Below are positions 7,200 to 17,324 of a stretch of 64,000 bases of DNA, in pieces. Each line of letters opens with the position of its first letter. The stretch's first letter is position 1. A program made the position numbers and the translations under genes. The notes beneath the pieces were generated by a model. It had not been told where the DNA came from. It saw nothing but the letters and a program-made list of their open reading frames with translations, and ran no database searches. The DNA is from Sphingobacteriaceae bacterium (GTDB lineage Bacteria; Bacteroidota; Bacteroidia; Sphingobacteriales; Sphingobacteriaceae). Location of the stretch: NCBI GenBank assembly GCA_014380615.1, contig JACMJM010000043.1, positions 1-64,000 of the forward strand, given 5' to 3'.

Positions 7200-8951
7200 T
7201 TACCATCCTGGATTTTGAACCATCTCCTTATTTCTGTCCATTTCGGACTGAGGGATGGGCCATAAATAGTGTTTTGACTGAAATACTCTCGTCTCGAACA
7301 CCGTTCGTTGATAAAAAGATGCATCAGAAAAACTAGTACCGGCGCCGGTATTCATACCCCACATAGGGCCGCCATCTGTTTGCTCCGCAATTTTCCACCT
7401 GCGGGTATCAAAGACCCTGTGATTCTCGAAAGCTAATTCAATCCTACGTTCCAAACGAATCCTGTTGCGCATTTCAGCCTGATTCAGCCCGGCTGGTAAT
7501 CCAGGAATTCCAGCTCTTTCATGAATTAAATCAATATACTTCTTGATATCAGGATTTCCCGGATTATACTCGTTAAGCGCTTCTGCATAGTTCAAGTACA
7601 TTTCCGCAAGGCGGAAAAATATGTAGGTCGTCATGGACATTTGACCAGTACGTACATTACTATTCGGGCTCAGATATTTCTGAAGAAGGTACCCCGTTTC
7701 TGAATGATCATGCGATCCGTTTCTGCCTGAGGTCCCTGTTGAATAAAGCTGTACCTGTACCTCTCCTTCGTCGGTAAATGGCCAAATATCTCTGTTATAC
7801 AGAATAGATGTATAAAAGCGAGGTTCCCGGCCTACATACATGTTCCAATCTCCTGGCGCCGTATATTGGGTGCCTGTAGACGAAAAACCATTCTCCACAT
7901 AGCCGGAGCCCGATTCGTTAATCATTTTCCCGTTTGCCATATAGTACGAGTCAACCTGCATTTGCGTTGGTGCCATTCCATTCCACCCGGTCAACTGGCG
8001 TGGAGCAAGGTGTTTCTGAAGCTCCCAGGAGTTAGCATCCGCACGAGCCCAGATCACTTCGTAGTTAAAGCGGTCAAGAAACAAGTCGCGGTAAGAAACA
8101 AAGGGATCGAATACATTATTTACATTCTTTTTGTACAATCCCTCGGGCATGATGTCAATAACTGCTTTAGCCGCATCCGCCGCCTTTTTCCATTTATTAG
8201 AATCATAAGTGGGATTAACCAGCTGCTTTCCATCCTTATTTTTAAACCCGGCCAAATCTGCGTTACCATTCCAAAGAGGACTGGCTGCATAGAGTAAGAT
8301 TCTCGATTTCATAGCCTGTACGGCTCTGGAATCGATTTTTCCAAGATCACGTGAGTTTGTGATTTTTTGGGGTAAGTCAGCTTGAGCAACGGAAAGCTCC
8401 TGAATAATGTAGTCGACACATTCATCATACGAGCTCCTGGGAAATTGAAGCTCACTGCTTTGCGCATCCACGGGCATAAGATCTTTAACCAGAACCACAG
8501 GGCCATATTTTCTAAGTAATAAAAAATAATACCAGGCCCGCAGCGACCTTGCTTCTGCAGCCCACCTTTTGCTGTCGCATGCAGTACACTCTTCAACACG
8601 GTTAATAAAAACAGTGGCAGAGCGAATACCACGATAAAGCGGCGCGTAATCGTTAAAGGGTACGGCTACAGGAGACCAGCTTCCCGTGTTCATCTGTGTA
8701 TTCTGCGGCATGTTTGACCATGGCATATCGCCCTCATCAGAAACACCGAAGTAGGTGTTATATGGAGTCAGTTCGTCTGGGAGGTAACTGTACACATTTC
8801 TTAAATAGCGTTCTGTTTCAACCTGATTAGCAAATATCTGATCTATGGTCAACATATCATCAGCTTGCTTGTCGAGAAAATCTTTATTACAGGAAGAACT
8901 AAAAATTACCGCAATAAGGAGAATATATAGTTTAATCGATTTCGTTATCAT
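7200..8951 (-). CDS. SusD/RagB-family outer-membrane lipoprotein
   Basis: A 583-residue SusD-family protein, which forms a lid over its SusC partner and binds glycan at the cell surface. The N-terminus is a lipoprotein signal ending in SSSC (Cys21). The SusD fold is shown by the helical repeats, including RGIRSATVFINRVEEC, RAWYYFLLLRKYGPV (about 135-149) and the C-terminal MTTYIFFRLAEMYLNYAEALNEYNPG with LERRIELAFENHRVFDTRRWK. Length is normal for the family. It lies 11 bases downstream of susC and 18 bases upstream of the DUF1735 gene, all one transcript. Confidence 0.95.
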   Translation of the reverse strand: MITKSIKLYILLIAVIFSSSCNKDFLDKQADDMLTIDQIFANQVETERYLRNVYSYLPDELTPYNTYFGVSDEGDMPWSNMPQNTQMNTGSWSPVAVPFNDYAPLYRGIRSATVFINRVEECTACDSKRWAAEARSLRAWYYFLLLRKYGPVVLVKDLMPVDAQSSELQFPRSSYDECVDYIIQELSVAQADLPQKITNSRDLGKIDSRAVQAMKSRILLYAASPLWNGNADLAGFKNKDGKQLVNPTYDSNKWKKAADAAKAVIDIMPEGLYKKNVNNVFDPFVSYRDLFLDRFNYEVIWARADANSWELQKHLAPRQLTGWNGMAPTQMQVDSYYMANGKMINESGSGYVENGFSSTGTQYTAPGDWNMYVGREPRFYTSILYNRDIWPFTDEGEVQVQLYSTGTSGRNGSHDHSETGYLLQKYLSPNSNVRTGQMSMTTYIFFRLAEMYLNYAEALNEYNPGNPDIKKYIDLIHERAGIPGLPAGLNQAEMRNRIRLERRIELAFENHRVFDTRRWKIAEQTDGGPMWGMNTGAGTSFSDASFYQRTVFETRVFQSKHYLWPIPQSEMDRNKEMVQNPGW

Positions 8952-8962
8952 ATCTGGGTCTG

Positions 8963-11900
8963 TTAAAAATTCATGTTTAAACCTAAGAAAACACTCCGCT
9001 GAATTGGGTATCTTCCGCCATTACCACTTCCCAATTCAGGATCCCAAAATTTAAACTTGCTCCATGTTAACAAGTTGAAACCACTGGCATACACTCTGAA
9101 GGTGTTTACGTTAAGTTTACGAGTGAATTGTTTAGGAATGGTATAACCAAGCTCCGCTGTTTTTAATCTCAGGTAACTGGCATCTCGTTGCCACCATGTG
9201 GAAGCCTGAATATTATTTAAGTTCGAAGTGCCGTAAGACAGACGAGGGAACAAGGCGTCCTGACGAGGGTTATCGGGTGTCCACCTGTCTAAGGCATATT
9301 TGCTCACACTACCCCTGAATCCTTCTTCCGTGAATGGGAAGAAGCCCATTCCTCCCAACTGAAAAGTCATGTTATCAGCGCCCTGAAAGAATACCGAAAC
9401 GTCGAATCCCTTATATCCAAGCGTGGTCCCAAAACCGTATACAACTTCAGGAGTGCTCGGATTTCCAATGGCCACTTGATCAAAAGCGTCAATTGCTCCA
9501 TCACCATTGATATCTTTATATTTAATATCACCTGGCCTTACCGCACCAAAACCTTGTGTGGCTGAGCTTGCAATTTCAGATTCATCTCTAAATAGGCCGT
9601 CTGCTATCAAGCCAAACGGCTGTCCCAATCGTTTACCCTGTCTGTTTTGATAAGTGTATAGATAATCAGGCTGATCTTGGTCCACTATTTGATTTCTCGC
9701 GTAGGTTAGGTTTCCTCTCAGCGTAACATCCAATTTATTTAACCTTCTTCTATACTCTAATGAACCATCAACCCCCCGGTTTTTATATTCTCCAAGGTTT
9801 CCATAGGGTGTGTTCTGCAATCCGATAATTGCAGGAAGTGAATTCCGTTGAAGGTATATATCTTTCCTATGTCTGTTAAAGAAGTCCCCCTGAAAATAGA
9901 AACCTTTCAGGAAACGCATTTCGAGGCCCAGATTTAACTCTGTCTCTGTTTCCCAGGTAAGGTCAGATCCCCACTGGTCTTCGCCTCTTGATCCAACATC
10001 GTTATTGTTATCCATCCCAAATTTGTAGCCCCCATTCCCATTACCTACAGTTGTCAGGTAAGCAAATCGGCGACCACCAATTTGATCGTTTCCTTTTTCG
10101 CCAATAGAACCTCTCAACTTCAGATATTCCATAAAGCCTACGTTGTTTTTAAAGAAAGGCTCTTCAGATACGATCCAACCTGCAGCAACAGCCGGAAACA
10201 GACCAAAGCGCTTTCCTTTTTCGAAATTTTCGGAACCATTATATCCGGCACTTAGCTCTGTGTAATACTTGCGTTTATAATTGTACGCCACCCTGCCTAC
10301 AACCCCTTGTAAGCGGAAGGGCAACGAAGCCATAGCAGTGCCTGCAGCTCCGTCCTGGTAATCTTGCTGATTATATAGCAATAAGCCTGTAACTTCGTGG
10401 TTACCTATAGTTCTGCTGTAATCAATATTAGCCTGAACATATATTCTTCGGTTTCCTCCTGAGGTTCGGCCAAACCCTAAGTCTTTCTGGCCTACAAACA
10501 ATGGACTTAGAAGCAATTCATCAGTCATTGGATCCCTGCCAGAGACAGAATATTTGGAGGCCTGACGCTTTCTACTAATGTTGTGTGAGTTATAACCATC
10601 GAAAGCGAACTTACCCTGAACTTTAAGCCCTTTAACAAAGCCCGATAGATCCTGACGCAAGGTGATATCAGATTGAATATTATTCCGCCATTCGGTATCA
10701 AATCCCCTTCCTGTGAGTAACTCATAGGGGTTATCAATGCCGTTTAACCCGCCGTAAAGAACGCCGTCGTTATTTGGGTTTGGATATGAAGGGGCGTACC
10801 CAACAGGCGTATTAAACATAATACCACCATCTGCCCAAATTTGGCCTGCTGAAGATCCAGGATAGTTTGCCGTAACCAAGATACCACCAAGGCCAAGACT
10901 AAGTTCTGTTCTCTTGCTTAGTTTGAGATCTGTGTTTGCCCTGAAGTTGTAGCGCTTTAAACCGGCATTTGTGTTATATGTATTAAGATTATCCCCTTTC
11001 CATATCCCGTTTTCATTGTAATAACTTGCGGATACAAAGTATTTGGCAATGTCTCCGCCACCTGAAATGTTAAGATTCGCACGGCTCTGGTTCGAGTGGT
11101 CTTTCATCATAAGATCAATCCAGTCAACATTCGGATACAAGTAAGGATCTTCCCCTGAGGCATACTTGGCGATTACTTCCGGAGTGTATGTCGTCACAAA
11201 ATTTGGATTAGTTGCCAGTCGGGCTTCATTGAAAAGATTCAGATAGGTAGGTGCATCAACAAAGTCCGGCAAACGTGTAGCCGCGCTTCGACCGCTTTCC
11301 AATTTAAAACTGATAGTAGGTTTAGAATTGGCACCTCTGCGAGTGTTCACGAGGATTACGCCATTTGCTCCCCGCACACCGTAAATAGATGTTGCTGCAG
11401 CATCCTTTAATACCGAGAAGGTTTCGATCTCTTCTGGTTCGATGTTATTAAGGGGACGCTCGATTCCATCAACTAAAATGAGGGGATTATTGCCTCCGCC
11501 AAAAGTGCTGATACCCCTTATCCAAAATTGTGCGTCATCATAACCGGGCTCCCCGCTACGCTGAACGGCAATAATCCCTGCTACCTTTCCGATAAGCGCA
11601 TTATTGAGCGAACGCGGTGCAGCAGTTTTTAATTCGGCCACTTTAACTGTCGATATTGCTCCAACCACACTTTCTCTTTTTTGCTGGCCGTATCCCACAA
11701 TAACCACATCTGATAAGGCATTTCCGGCAACTTGAAGAGTCACGTTAACAACTTCGCGGCCATTAGTGTTTACTTCTTTTGTTTCAAAACCGATAAAAGA
11801 AATAACCAGCGTGTTGCTGCCCTCAGGGGCTTTTAGAGAGTATTGGCCATTCTCGTCGGTCACTCCAGCTATTTGCGTTCCCTTCACACGCACAACTGCA

Positions 11901-12148
11901 CCAGGAATAGCAACTCCGGCAGTGTCTGTAATCTGTCCCCGAATTGAAACATCAACAGAAAGGAGTTTCTTTCCATTTCGCAGCTTTTCGGTGCCAAGTT
12001 CTAGGCCTAATTTGTTTTCGTCTTTAATTTTTGACGAAGCTTCGATGCTGGTTAATAAAAGTAGGCAGCAAAGAATGCCCGGAATCAATGAGTTGATTTT
12101 CTGGAAATTAATAAACACTAGCGTACTATTATGCCTATGTTTTTTCAT
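8963..12148 (-). CDS. SusC/RagA-family TonB-dependent receptor
   Basis: A 1061-residue outer-membrane transporter. After the signal sequence comes a carboxypeptidase-regulatory-like domain (about 65-150, with IRGQITDTAGVAIPGAVV and IGFETKEV), then a TonB-box region (SDVVIVGYGQQKRESV) and the plug (about 165-275, with LNNALIGKVAGI, IRGISTFGGGNNPLILVDG and YGVRGANGVILVNT). The rest is a 22-strand barrel ending in FLGLNMNF. It imports oligosaccharide using TonB/ExbBD energy and pairs with the SusD protein encoded directly after it. First gene of the operon; its promoter must lie in the 857-base divergent gap before the HTCS gene. Confidence 0.96.
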   Translation of the reverse strand: MKKHRHNSTLVFINFQKINSLIPGILCCLLLLTSIEASSKIKDENKLGLELGTEKLRNGKKLLSVDVSIRGQITDTAGVAIPGAVVRVKGTQIAGVTDENGQYSLKAPEGSNTLVISFIGFETKEVNTNGREVVNVTLQVAGNALSDVVIVGYGQQKRESVVGAISTVKVAELKTAAPRSLNNALIGKVAGIIAVQRSGEPGYDDAQFWIRGISTFGGGNNPLILVDGIERPLNNIEPEEIETFSVLKDAAATSIYGVRGANGVILVNTRRGANSKPTISFKLESGRSAATRLPDFVDAPTYLNLFNEARLATNPNFVTTYTPEVIAKYASGEDPYLYPNVDWIDLMMKDHSNQSRANLNISGGGDIAKYFVSASYYNENGIWKGDNLNTYNTNAGLKRYNFRANTDLKLSKRTELSLGLGGILVTANYPGSSAGQIWADGGIMFNTPVGYAPSYPNPNNDGVLYGGLNGIDNPYELLTGRGFDTEWRNNIQSDITLRQDLSGFVKGLKVQGKFAFDGYNSHNISRKRQASKYSVSGRDPMTDELLLSPLFVGQKDLGFGRTSGGNRRIYVQANIDYSRTIGNHEVTGLLLYNQQDYQDGAAGTAMASLPFRLQGVVGRVAYNYKRKYYTELSAGYNGSENFEKGKRFGLFPAVAAGWIVSEEPFFKNNVGFMEYLKLRGSIGEKGNDQIGGRRFAYLTTVGNGNGGYKFGMDNNNDVGSRGEDQWGSDLTWETETELNLGLEMRFLKGFYFQGDFFNRHRKDIYLQRNSLPAIIGLQNTPYGNLGEYKNRGVDGSLEYRRRLNKLDVTLRGNLTYARNQIVDQDQPDYLYTYQNRQGKRLGQPFGLIADGLFRDESEIASSATQGFGAVRPGDIKYKDINGDGAIDAFDQVAIGNPSTPEVVYGFGTTLGYKGFDVSVFFQGADNMTFQLGGMGFFPFTEEGFRGSVSKYALDRWTPDNPRQDALFPRLSYGTSNLNNIQASTWWQRDASYLRLKTAELGYTIPKQFTRKLNVNTFRVYASGFNLLTWSKFKFWDPELGSGNGGRYPIQRSVFLGLNMNF

Positions 12149-13017
12149 ACTTTATAGTTCTAATAAGTTAAAGAATTAGTTAGGTCGCACTTTGTAAGCA
12201 GCCTTGCTGCTGTGAAGTTGCTGCGCACAGCTATGGGTATGGCCATGTGGTTTAATAAATAAGCTTGGTAAGCTAAATCATTATTTTTAGTTAGCTTCCA
12301 GATACTCAGATCGGCTTCTTGCGTGGCATAAATGTTTGAATATCTGTGAGACTGGTTTTAAAAAGCAATGATTTTTTGCCACCCTGGCGTTGTGTACTTT
12401 AATGTCAAACTCTCTTCATAAAGGCTCTTGGTTTAAAGGGTTGCTAATTAACTGGTTATCTGCAGGCATCTGCTCCAACTGATGTTTTAAACATTCAAGC
12501 CGAAACGATTATGTTCGATAGTGTAAAATTATCAGGGGAGAGTATCCCGCTATAGCGGTTTTGTTTCTATTAGCGCAAACTATGTTACAAGCGGGCCTGA
12601 ATGAAGTAAGGGGATAGGAAGAAGAGTGGGGGTGGGCTTTAACGAGCGATTAATCCGAGTGGCGACGGCTCTGAGCGAAGCCATTGTTGGCCTTTGGCAG
12701 GATAATTTGACTCAACCGACTGCTGCTTTTTACAAGAGCATATTCTTCCACTTTAAAGATCAAAAGTATGCGCAACTATCAATTTCTACACCACTTGTAA
12801 TTTTAACAGAAAGAAGTAATAGCCTGAAATAAAAATCTAAGCCAATCTTGCAATGAAGCTTAGTGAACGAGCATGCAATAAATGATTCTAAAAACAAAAA
12901 AAAAGTTTAGCCGCGAAATTTTAACCAACTATTCCTATACCTTTATACCAATAACCAATTAAAGTAAGGGCCTGTATAACTAAAGCCTTCTACATAGATT
13001 TTAATGTGCCGACCTCT
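12149..13017. other. Long divergent intergenic region between susC and HTCS genes
   Basis: About 870 bases with no convincing gene on either strand; the short open frames lack recognisable sequence. This is where the susC promoter and the HTCS binding site are expected. I see AT-rich tracts near 12500-12560 and 12890-12960, but no clear TAnnTTTG box and no operator repeat that I can defend. Confidence 0.5.
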
Positions 13018-16000
13018 ATGAGTAATAACATTCGTTTTTATTTGCTTTTTCCTGTCACATTCTTTTTTTTGATTACTCCCAAGGTATTCTGCCAGATGCA
13101 GAATGAAATCCCTTTTACTCATCTTACAACGGCATCGGGGTTATCTCAAAGTTCGGTTACATGTATAGCTAAGGATAAAACTGGCTTTATGTGGTTCGGC
13201 ACCCAAGACGGCCTGAATAAATTTGACGGATACAAATTCAAAATATACAGAAACGTTAGCGGCGATTCCAGCTCTCTTCCCTATAATCACATTAAGTCTC
13301 TACTTGTTGATAAGAGCGGGAAATTATGGGTAGGAACTTTAAATGGGGGGTTGGCAGCTTATGATGAAAGGTCAGACGCTTTTGATACTTATGGTGGAGG
13401 GCCAATATTTTGCCTCTATGAAGACAAAAAAAGGGTTTTATGGGTAGGGACATTCCATGAATTATATATAATGGACCGCCGTCAGAATAAACTGGTGTTA
13501 GCAGAAACACACGACATAAAATATAGAGCGGTCCGAAATGTGACGATAACCTGCGTTTTTGAAGACCGCAAAAACAACCTTTGGATTGGTACAAAGAATG
13601 GCTTATACATGTCTGCTCGCGGTTCGAAACAGATAAAGTTATTCCGTGCCGGTAGTGCTAAAAATCCGGGCTTAGTTAACGATAACATCACGGCAGTACT
13701 GGAAGACAAAAAAGGCCGTCTGTGGGTAGGATCTAGTGGAGGCATCAACCTTTATGACTACCAGAAAGATGACTTTTCTGCAACCTCAATACTAAGCTCA
13801 GACAGGGTCTCCATTGGAGGCCCTGTTACGTCACTTTATTTAAACAACGATAATAAGATTTGGGTTGGAAAAGAGAATTGCCTGGGGCTTTTCGATCCGG
13901 ATAAATTAACGTTCACCGCTTATCGGACAGACACACAAGACGCCCAATCTTTAAATAACAACTCAGTATACTCCCTCTTCCTTGACAATCAGCAAATCCT
14001 TTGGATCGGAACCTACTTTGGAGGCATCAATAAATATGATAAGAACCGCGCCTTTGTGAGACACTATAAGGTTCACAATCCTGGCACTCGAAGAATCAAC
14101 ATAAATTCGGTAACGGCCTTTGCTGATGATGCCAGGGGTAACGTTTGGATTGGAACGGAGGAAGGCGGGGTTTTCTCTTGGGATTCCTTTACTAACACAT
14201 TCAAACCTATGGACATTAGACAAAAAGGTATTTCGAGGGCAAAATACACCGCCTTAGCTTTGCACAAAAGCAGAAATCATGAGACTCTATGGATTGGTAC
14301 CTACGGGATGGGGGTATTTCAGTTAAATCTAAAAAGCGGAAAACTACAGGAATATAGTACTGCAAATGGACGTTTAACACACAACGCAGTGTATTCAATT
14401 TTGGAAGACAGCAATGGACGAATCTGGGTAGGAACAAACGGGGGCGGACTTAATTTAATCCATCCGGCCACCGGACATTCTGAATACTTCATAAATAAAA
14501 ACAACCAGAACAGCCTGATCAATAACGATATTCGATGTCTTGCAGAGGATGAAAAAGGCCAGATTTGGATTGGCACTTATGGCGGGATAAGTGTCTTAAA
14601 CCCGAATAGCAGAAAGTTTCATCATTTTTCTAAGTATAACTCAGGGCTTAGGCAGGACGTAATATATGCACTATTCCTCGACTCCCACAACACTATGTGG
14701 GCAGGTACAATGGGAGGAGGACTTAGCCGCTACAATAGGAGAAATAAGGAATTTAAAAGCTTTTTCGTAAAAAATGGATTAAGTAATGATATTGTAAATA
14801 GCATTGTGGAGGATAAAAATGGACAGTTGTGGATCAGTACTTCCAATGGGGTAAACAGGTTTAACCGCGCAAATCAGACGTTTACTACTTTTCTCTATCA
14901 GGACGGCCTTAAGACGAATGAGTTTACCAGAGGGGCCGGGTACAGGAGTGCAAGCGGAGAAATTTTTTTTGGCAGCATTGATGGCTTTAATATTTTTAGT
15001 CCAGATAAGATCATCGTAAATAAATTTGTTCCTCCGGTTGTTATCACCAGCTTTCAGTTACCTGATGATTCGAGGCCAGAACAGACTACTAAGGTTAAGT
15101 TATTAAATTCTATCAACGATGGCCCTGTAAGGCTGAATTATAATCAATCAGTTTTCACTATCAACTTTGCGGCACTCAGCTATTCCGAACCGGAGAAAAA
15201 CCAGTACGCCTGCAGGCTTGAAGGATTTGACAAAGACTGGCGATCTTTAGGGTATGAGCGAAATGTGACTTACACGAATCTTGCTCCTGGAGAATATTTA
15301 TTCAGAGTAAAAGCTGCCAATAGTGACGGTATATGGAATAATAATGGAACAACGCTGAGGATCATCATAACTCCCCCTTTTTGGAGGACAAACCTGGCTT
15401 ACAGCCTTTATACAATACTGATTCTCCTCATCATATACAGTATCTATCGTGAGTTGAGAGCAAGGCAGAAGCTGAAGAATGACCTCGCCCTCGAGAAGCT
15501 AACTTCCGAAAAAATGAAGGAACTTAATCAATTGAAAATGAATTTCTTCACCAATGTTTCGCATGAGCTTCGCACTCCGTTGTCTCTTATAATAGACCCT
15601 TTAAGAAAAATTACGGAGGAAGAAGTTCCCGCTAACGAATTAAAAAGTCTTTCGAACCTTGCTTTTAAAAACTCTTCACGTTTATTGAGCCTTGTAAACC
15701 AGCTTCTGGATTTTAGAAAATTTGAAGGCAGCCTTAAACTGGAACCATTAACAGTTAATGTTACAGAAATTATTGTAGAAGTAGCTCAGGCTTTCAAGGA
15801 AAGGGCTTCCAAACGTAAAATAGAATTTACAACCGAGCTTGCAACTACCTTTCAGACAGCAACTATTGATATAGACAAGTTTCAAAAGATCTTAATTAAT
15901 CTTATTTCCAATGCTTTTAAGTTTACACCCGATGGAGGTAAAATTAAACTTACAACCCTGACTTATTGCGATCAGAATGGCGTTCGGCAATTGGAAGTAC

Positions 16001-17127
16001 ATGTAAAAGATTCAGGCCCCGGAGTGCCTAAGGAATATAAACAAAAGATATTCGACATTTTCTTTCAGGTGCAGCATACTCCGCGTTTCGGGATGGAATC
16101 GAGCGGAATCGGTTTGGCTCTTGTGAGGGAGTTAGTACAACTTCACAACGGAGAAATCTATGAGAAAGGAAAGGATGGAGAGGGAGCGTATTTTGTGCTT
16201 AAAATACCAGCAGGAGATGAAAGGGAGGTTGGCAATGATGTATTGACGTCGAATTTTGAAATCGATTTTAATCAATTTATTTTCCACGATTTTACAGAGG
16301 AAACAAGGGAGCAAGATACTGAGAGCGACCTTACAATACTTCTGGTCGAAGACAATGATGAGCTGAGAAAATATATCGCCGGCTACCTATCTGTTCATTA
16401 CCATATAGAAGAAGCATCAACGGGACATGAAGGCTACAGGAAGGCCGTTACTATAATACCTGATTTGATTATCAGCGATGTAATGATGATAGATGGCGAC
16501 GGACTTGAACTGTGTGAGAAAGTGAAAACTGATGAAAAAACCTGTCACATTCCAGTTATTCTCCTTACAGCCAGGCAAGCCGATGAAAGTAAAATAGAAG
16601 GATATAAAAGCGGTGCGGATGCTTATATCTCAAAACCTTTCAATTCAGACCTGTTAGAAACAAGGGTTGCGAATCTAATCAGTTCAAGGAAAAAGTTACG
16701 TTCTCAATTCTCGGGAAACCCTGAAATAGAAGCACAATCGAGAGATAAGCTGACTGACCTTGATCAGGATTTTCTCAAAAGAGCGGGAAATGTTGTTGTT
16801 GACAATCTTTTACACACAAACTTCGACATTGACCGTTTCGCCGAACTGTTAAAAATGAATCGCGGGCAATTAACCCGCAAGCTCAAAGCAATAATTAATC
16901 AAACACCGCAGGAATTCCTGATACATACAAGATTGAAGGAGGCAATAAAGCTTATCCACCAGGAGAATTTAACAATTTCGGAGGCAGCCTATCGAGTGGG
17001 ATTTTCTGAGCGAGCCAACTTTAGCAGGTCGTTTACCAAAGTTTATGGTTTAAGCCCCCAAAAATATCTTAAAGAAAATCCGGCCCGAGCGAAGCCTGAT
17101 TTGCCACTTCTAAGGGTTTTAAAATAA
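13018..17127 (+). CDS. Hybrid two-component system sensor/regulator (HTCS)
   Basis: A 1369-residue one-protein two-component system that senses a glycan fragment in the periplasm and activates its locus. The ATG at 13018 is preferred over a GTG four codons earlier. Order: signal sequence, about 14 beta-propeller repeats with W(I/V)GT motifs (to about 690), a YYY domain (about 700-780), one membrane helix (YSLYTILILLIIYSIY, about 797-812), HisKA with His849 in NVSHELRTPL, HATPase with SNAFKFTP and DSGPGVP, a receiver with Asp1154 in IISDVMM, and a C-terminal AraC-type helix-turn-helix. All catalytic motifs look intact. The divergent susC operon and the GH74 genes are likely targets. Confidence 0.96.
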   Translation: MSNNIRFYLLFPVTFFFLITPKVFCQMQNEIPFTHLTTASGLSQSSVTCIAKDKTGFMWFGTQDGLNKFDGYKFKIYRNVSGDSSSLPYNHIKSLLVDKSGKLWVGTLNGGLAAYDERSDAFDTYGGGPIFCLYEDKKRVLWVGTFHELYIMDRRQNKLVLAETHDIKYRAVRNVTITCVFEDRKNNLWIGTKNGLYMSARGSKQIKLFRAGSAKNPGLVNDNITAVLEDKKGRLWVGSSGGINLYDYQKDDFSATSILSSDRVSIGGPVTSLYLNNDNKIWVGKENCLGLFDPDKLTFTAYRTDTQDAQSLNNNSVYSLFLDNQQILWIGTYFGGINKYDKNRAFVRHYKVHNPGTRRININSVTAFADDARGNVWIGTEEGGVFSWDSFTNTFKPMDIRQKGISRAKYTALALHKSRNHETLWIGTYGMGVFQLNLKSGKLQEYSTANGRLTHNAVYSILEDSNGRIWVGTNGGGLNLIHPATGHSEYFINKNNQNSLINNDIRCLAEDEKGQIWIGTYGGISVLNPNSRKFHHFSKYNSGLRQDVIYALFLDSHNTMWAGTMGGGLSRYNRRNKEFKSFFVKNGLSNDIVNSIVEDKNGQLWISTSNGVNRFNRANQTFTTFLYQDGLKTNEFTRGAGYRSASGEIFFGSIDGFNIFSPDKIIVNKFVPPVVITSFQLPDDSRPEQTTKVKLLNSINDGPVRLNYNQSVFTINFAALSYSEPEKNQYACRLEGFDKDWRSLGYERNVTYTNLAPGEYLFRVKAANSDGIWNNNGTTLRIIITPPFWRTNLAYSLYTILILLIIYSIYRELRARQKLKNDLALEKLTSEKMKELNQLKMNFFTNVSHELRTPLSLIIDPLRKITEEEVPANELKSLSNLAFKNSSRLLSLVNQLLDFRKFEGSLKLEPLTVNVTEIIVEVAQAFKERASKRKIEFTTELATTFQTATIDIDKFQKILINLISNAFKFTPDGGKIKLTTLTYCDQNGVRQLEVHVKDSGPGVPKEYKQKIFDIFFQVQHTPRFGMESSGIGLALVRELVQLHNGEIYEKGKDGEGAYFVLKIPAGDEREVGNDVLTSNFEIDFNQFIFHDFTEETREQDTESDLTILLVEDNDELRKYIAGYLSVHYHIEEASTGHEGYRKAVTIIPDLIISDVMMIDGDGLELCEKVKTDEKTCHIPVILLTARQADESKIEGYKSGADAYISKPFNSDLLETRVANLISSRKKLRSQFSGNPEIEAQSRDKLTDLDQDFLKRAGNVVVDNLLHTNFDIDRFAELLKMNRGQLTRKLKAIINQTPQEFLIHTRLKEAIKLIHQENLTISEAAYRVGFSERANFSRSFTKVYGLSPQKYLKENPARAKPDLPLLRVLK

Positions 17128-17324
17128 AGCCGTAATAAATTCACGCTCGGAAACATTCGTTACCATAAGTATCCCGTAACCTGGTTCGATACTCAAAAAT
17201 GACACACATTAGTATAATACTGATACCCATCTGACCCTAATTGATCCCTAATATTGTAATAACATACTAGCCTGATACCCCGAAAGCAGAAAGGTTAGCG
17301 AATTAAACCCCGGATCAGTAAAGT

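Noticed and set aside
12626-12832. A 68-codon open frame in the gap between susC and the HTCS gene
   Set aside because: No recognisable sequence, composition unlike a protein and no ribosome site; likely chance.
17128-17324. A start of the pseudokinase gene further upstream that would restore a sensor domain
   Set aside because: The gap of 197 bases has stops in the relevant frame and no propeller-type sequence.
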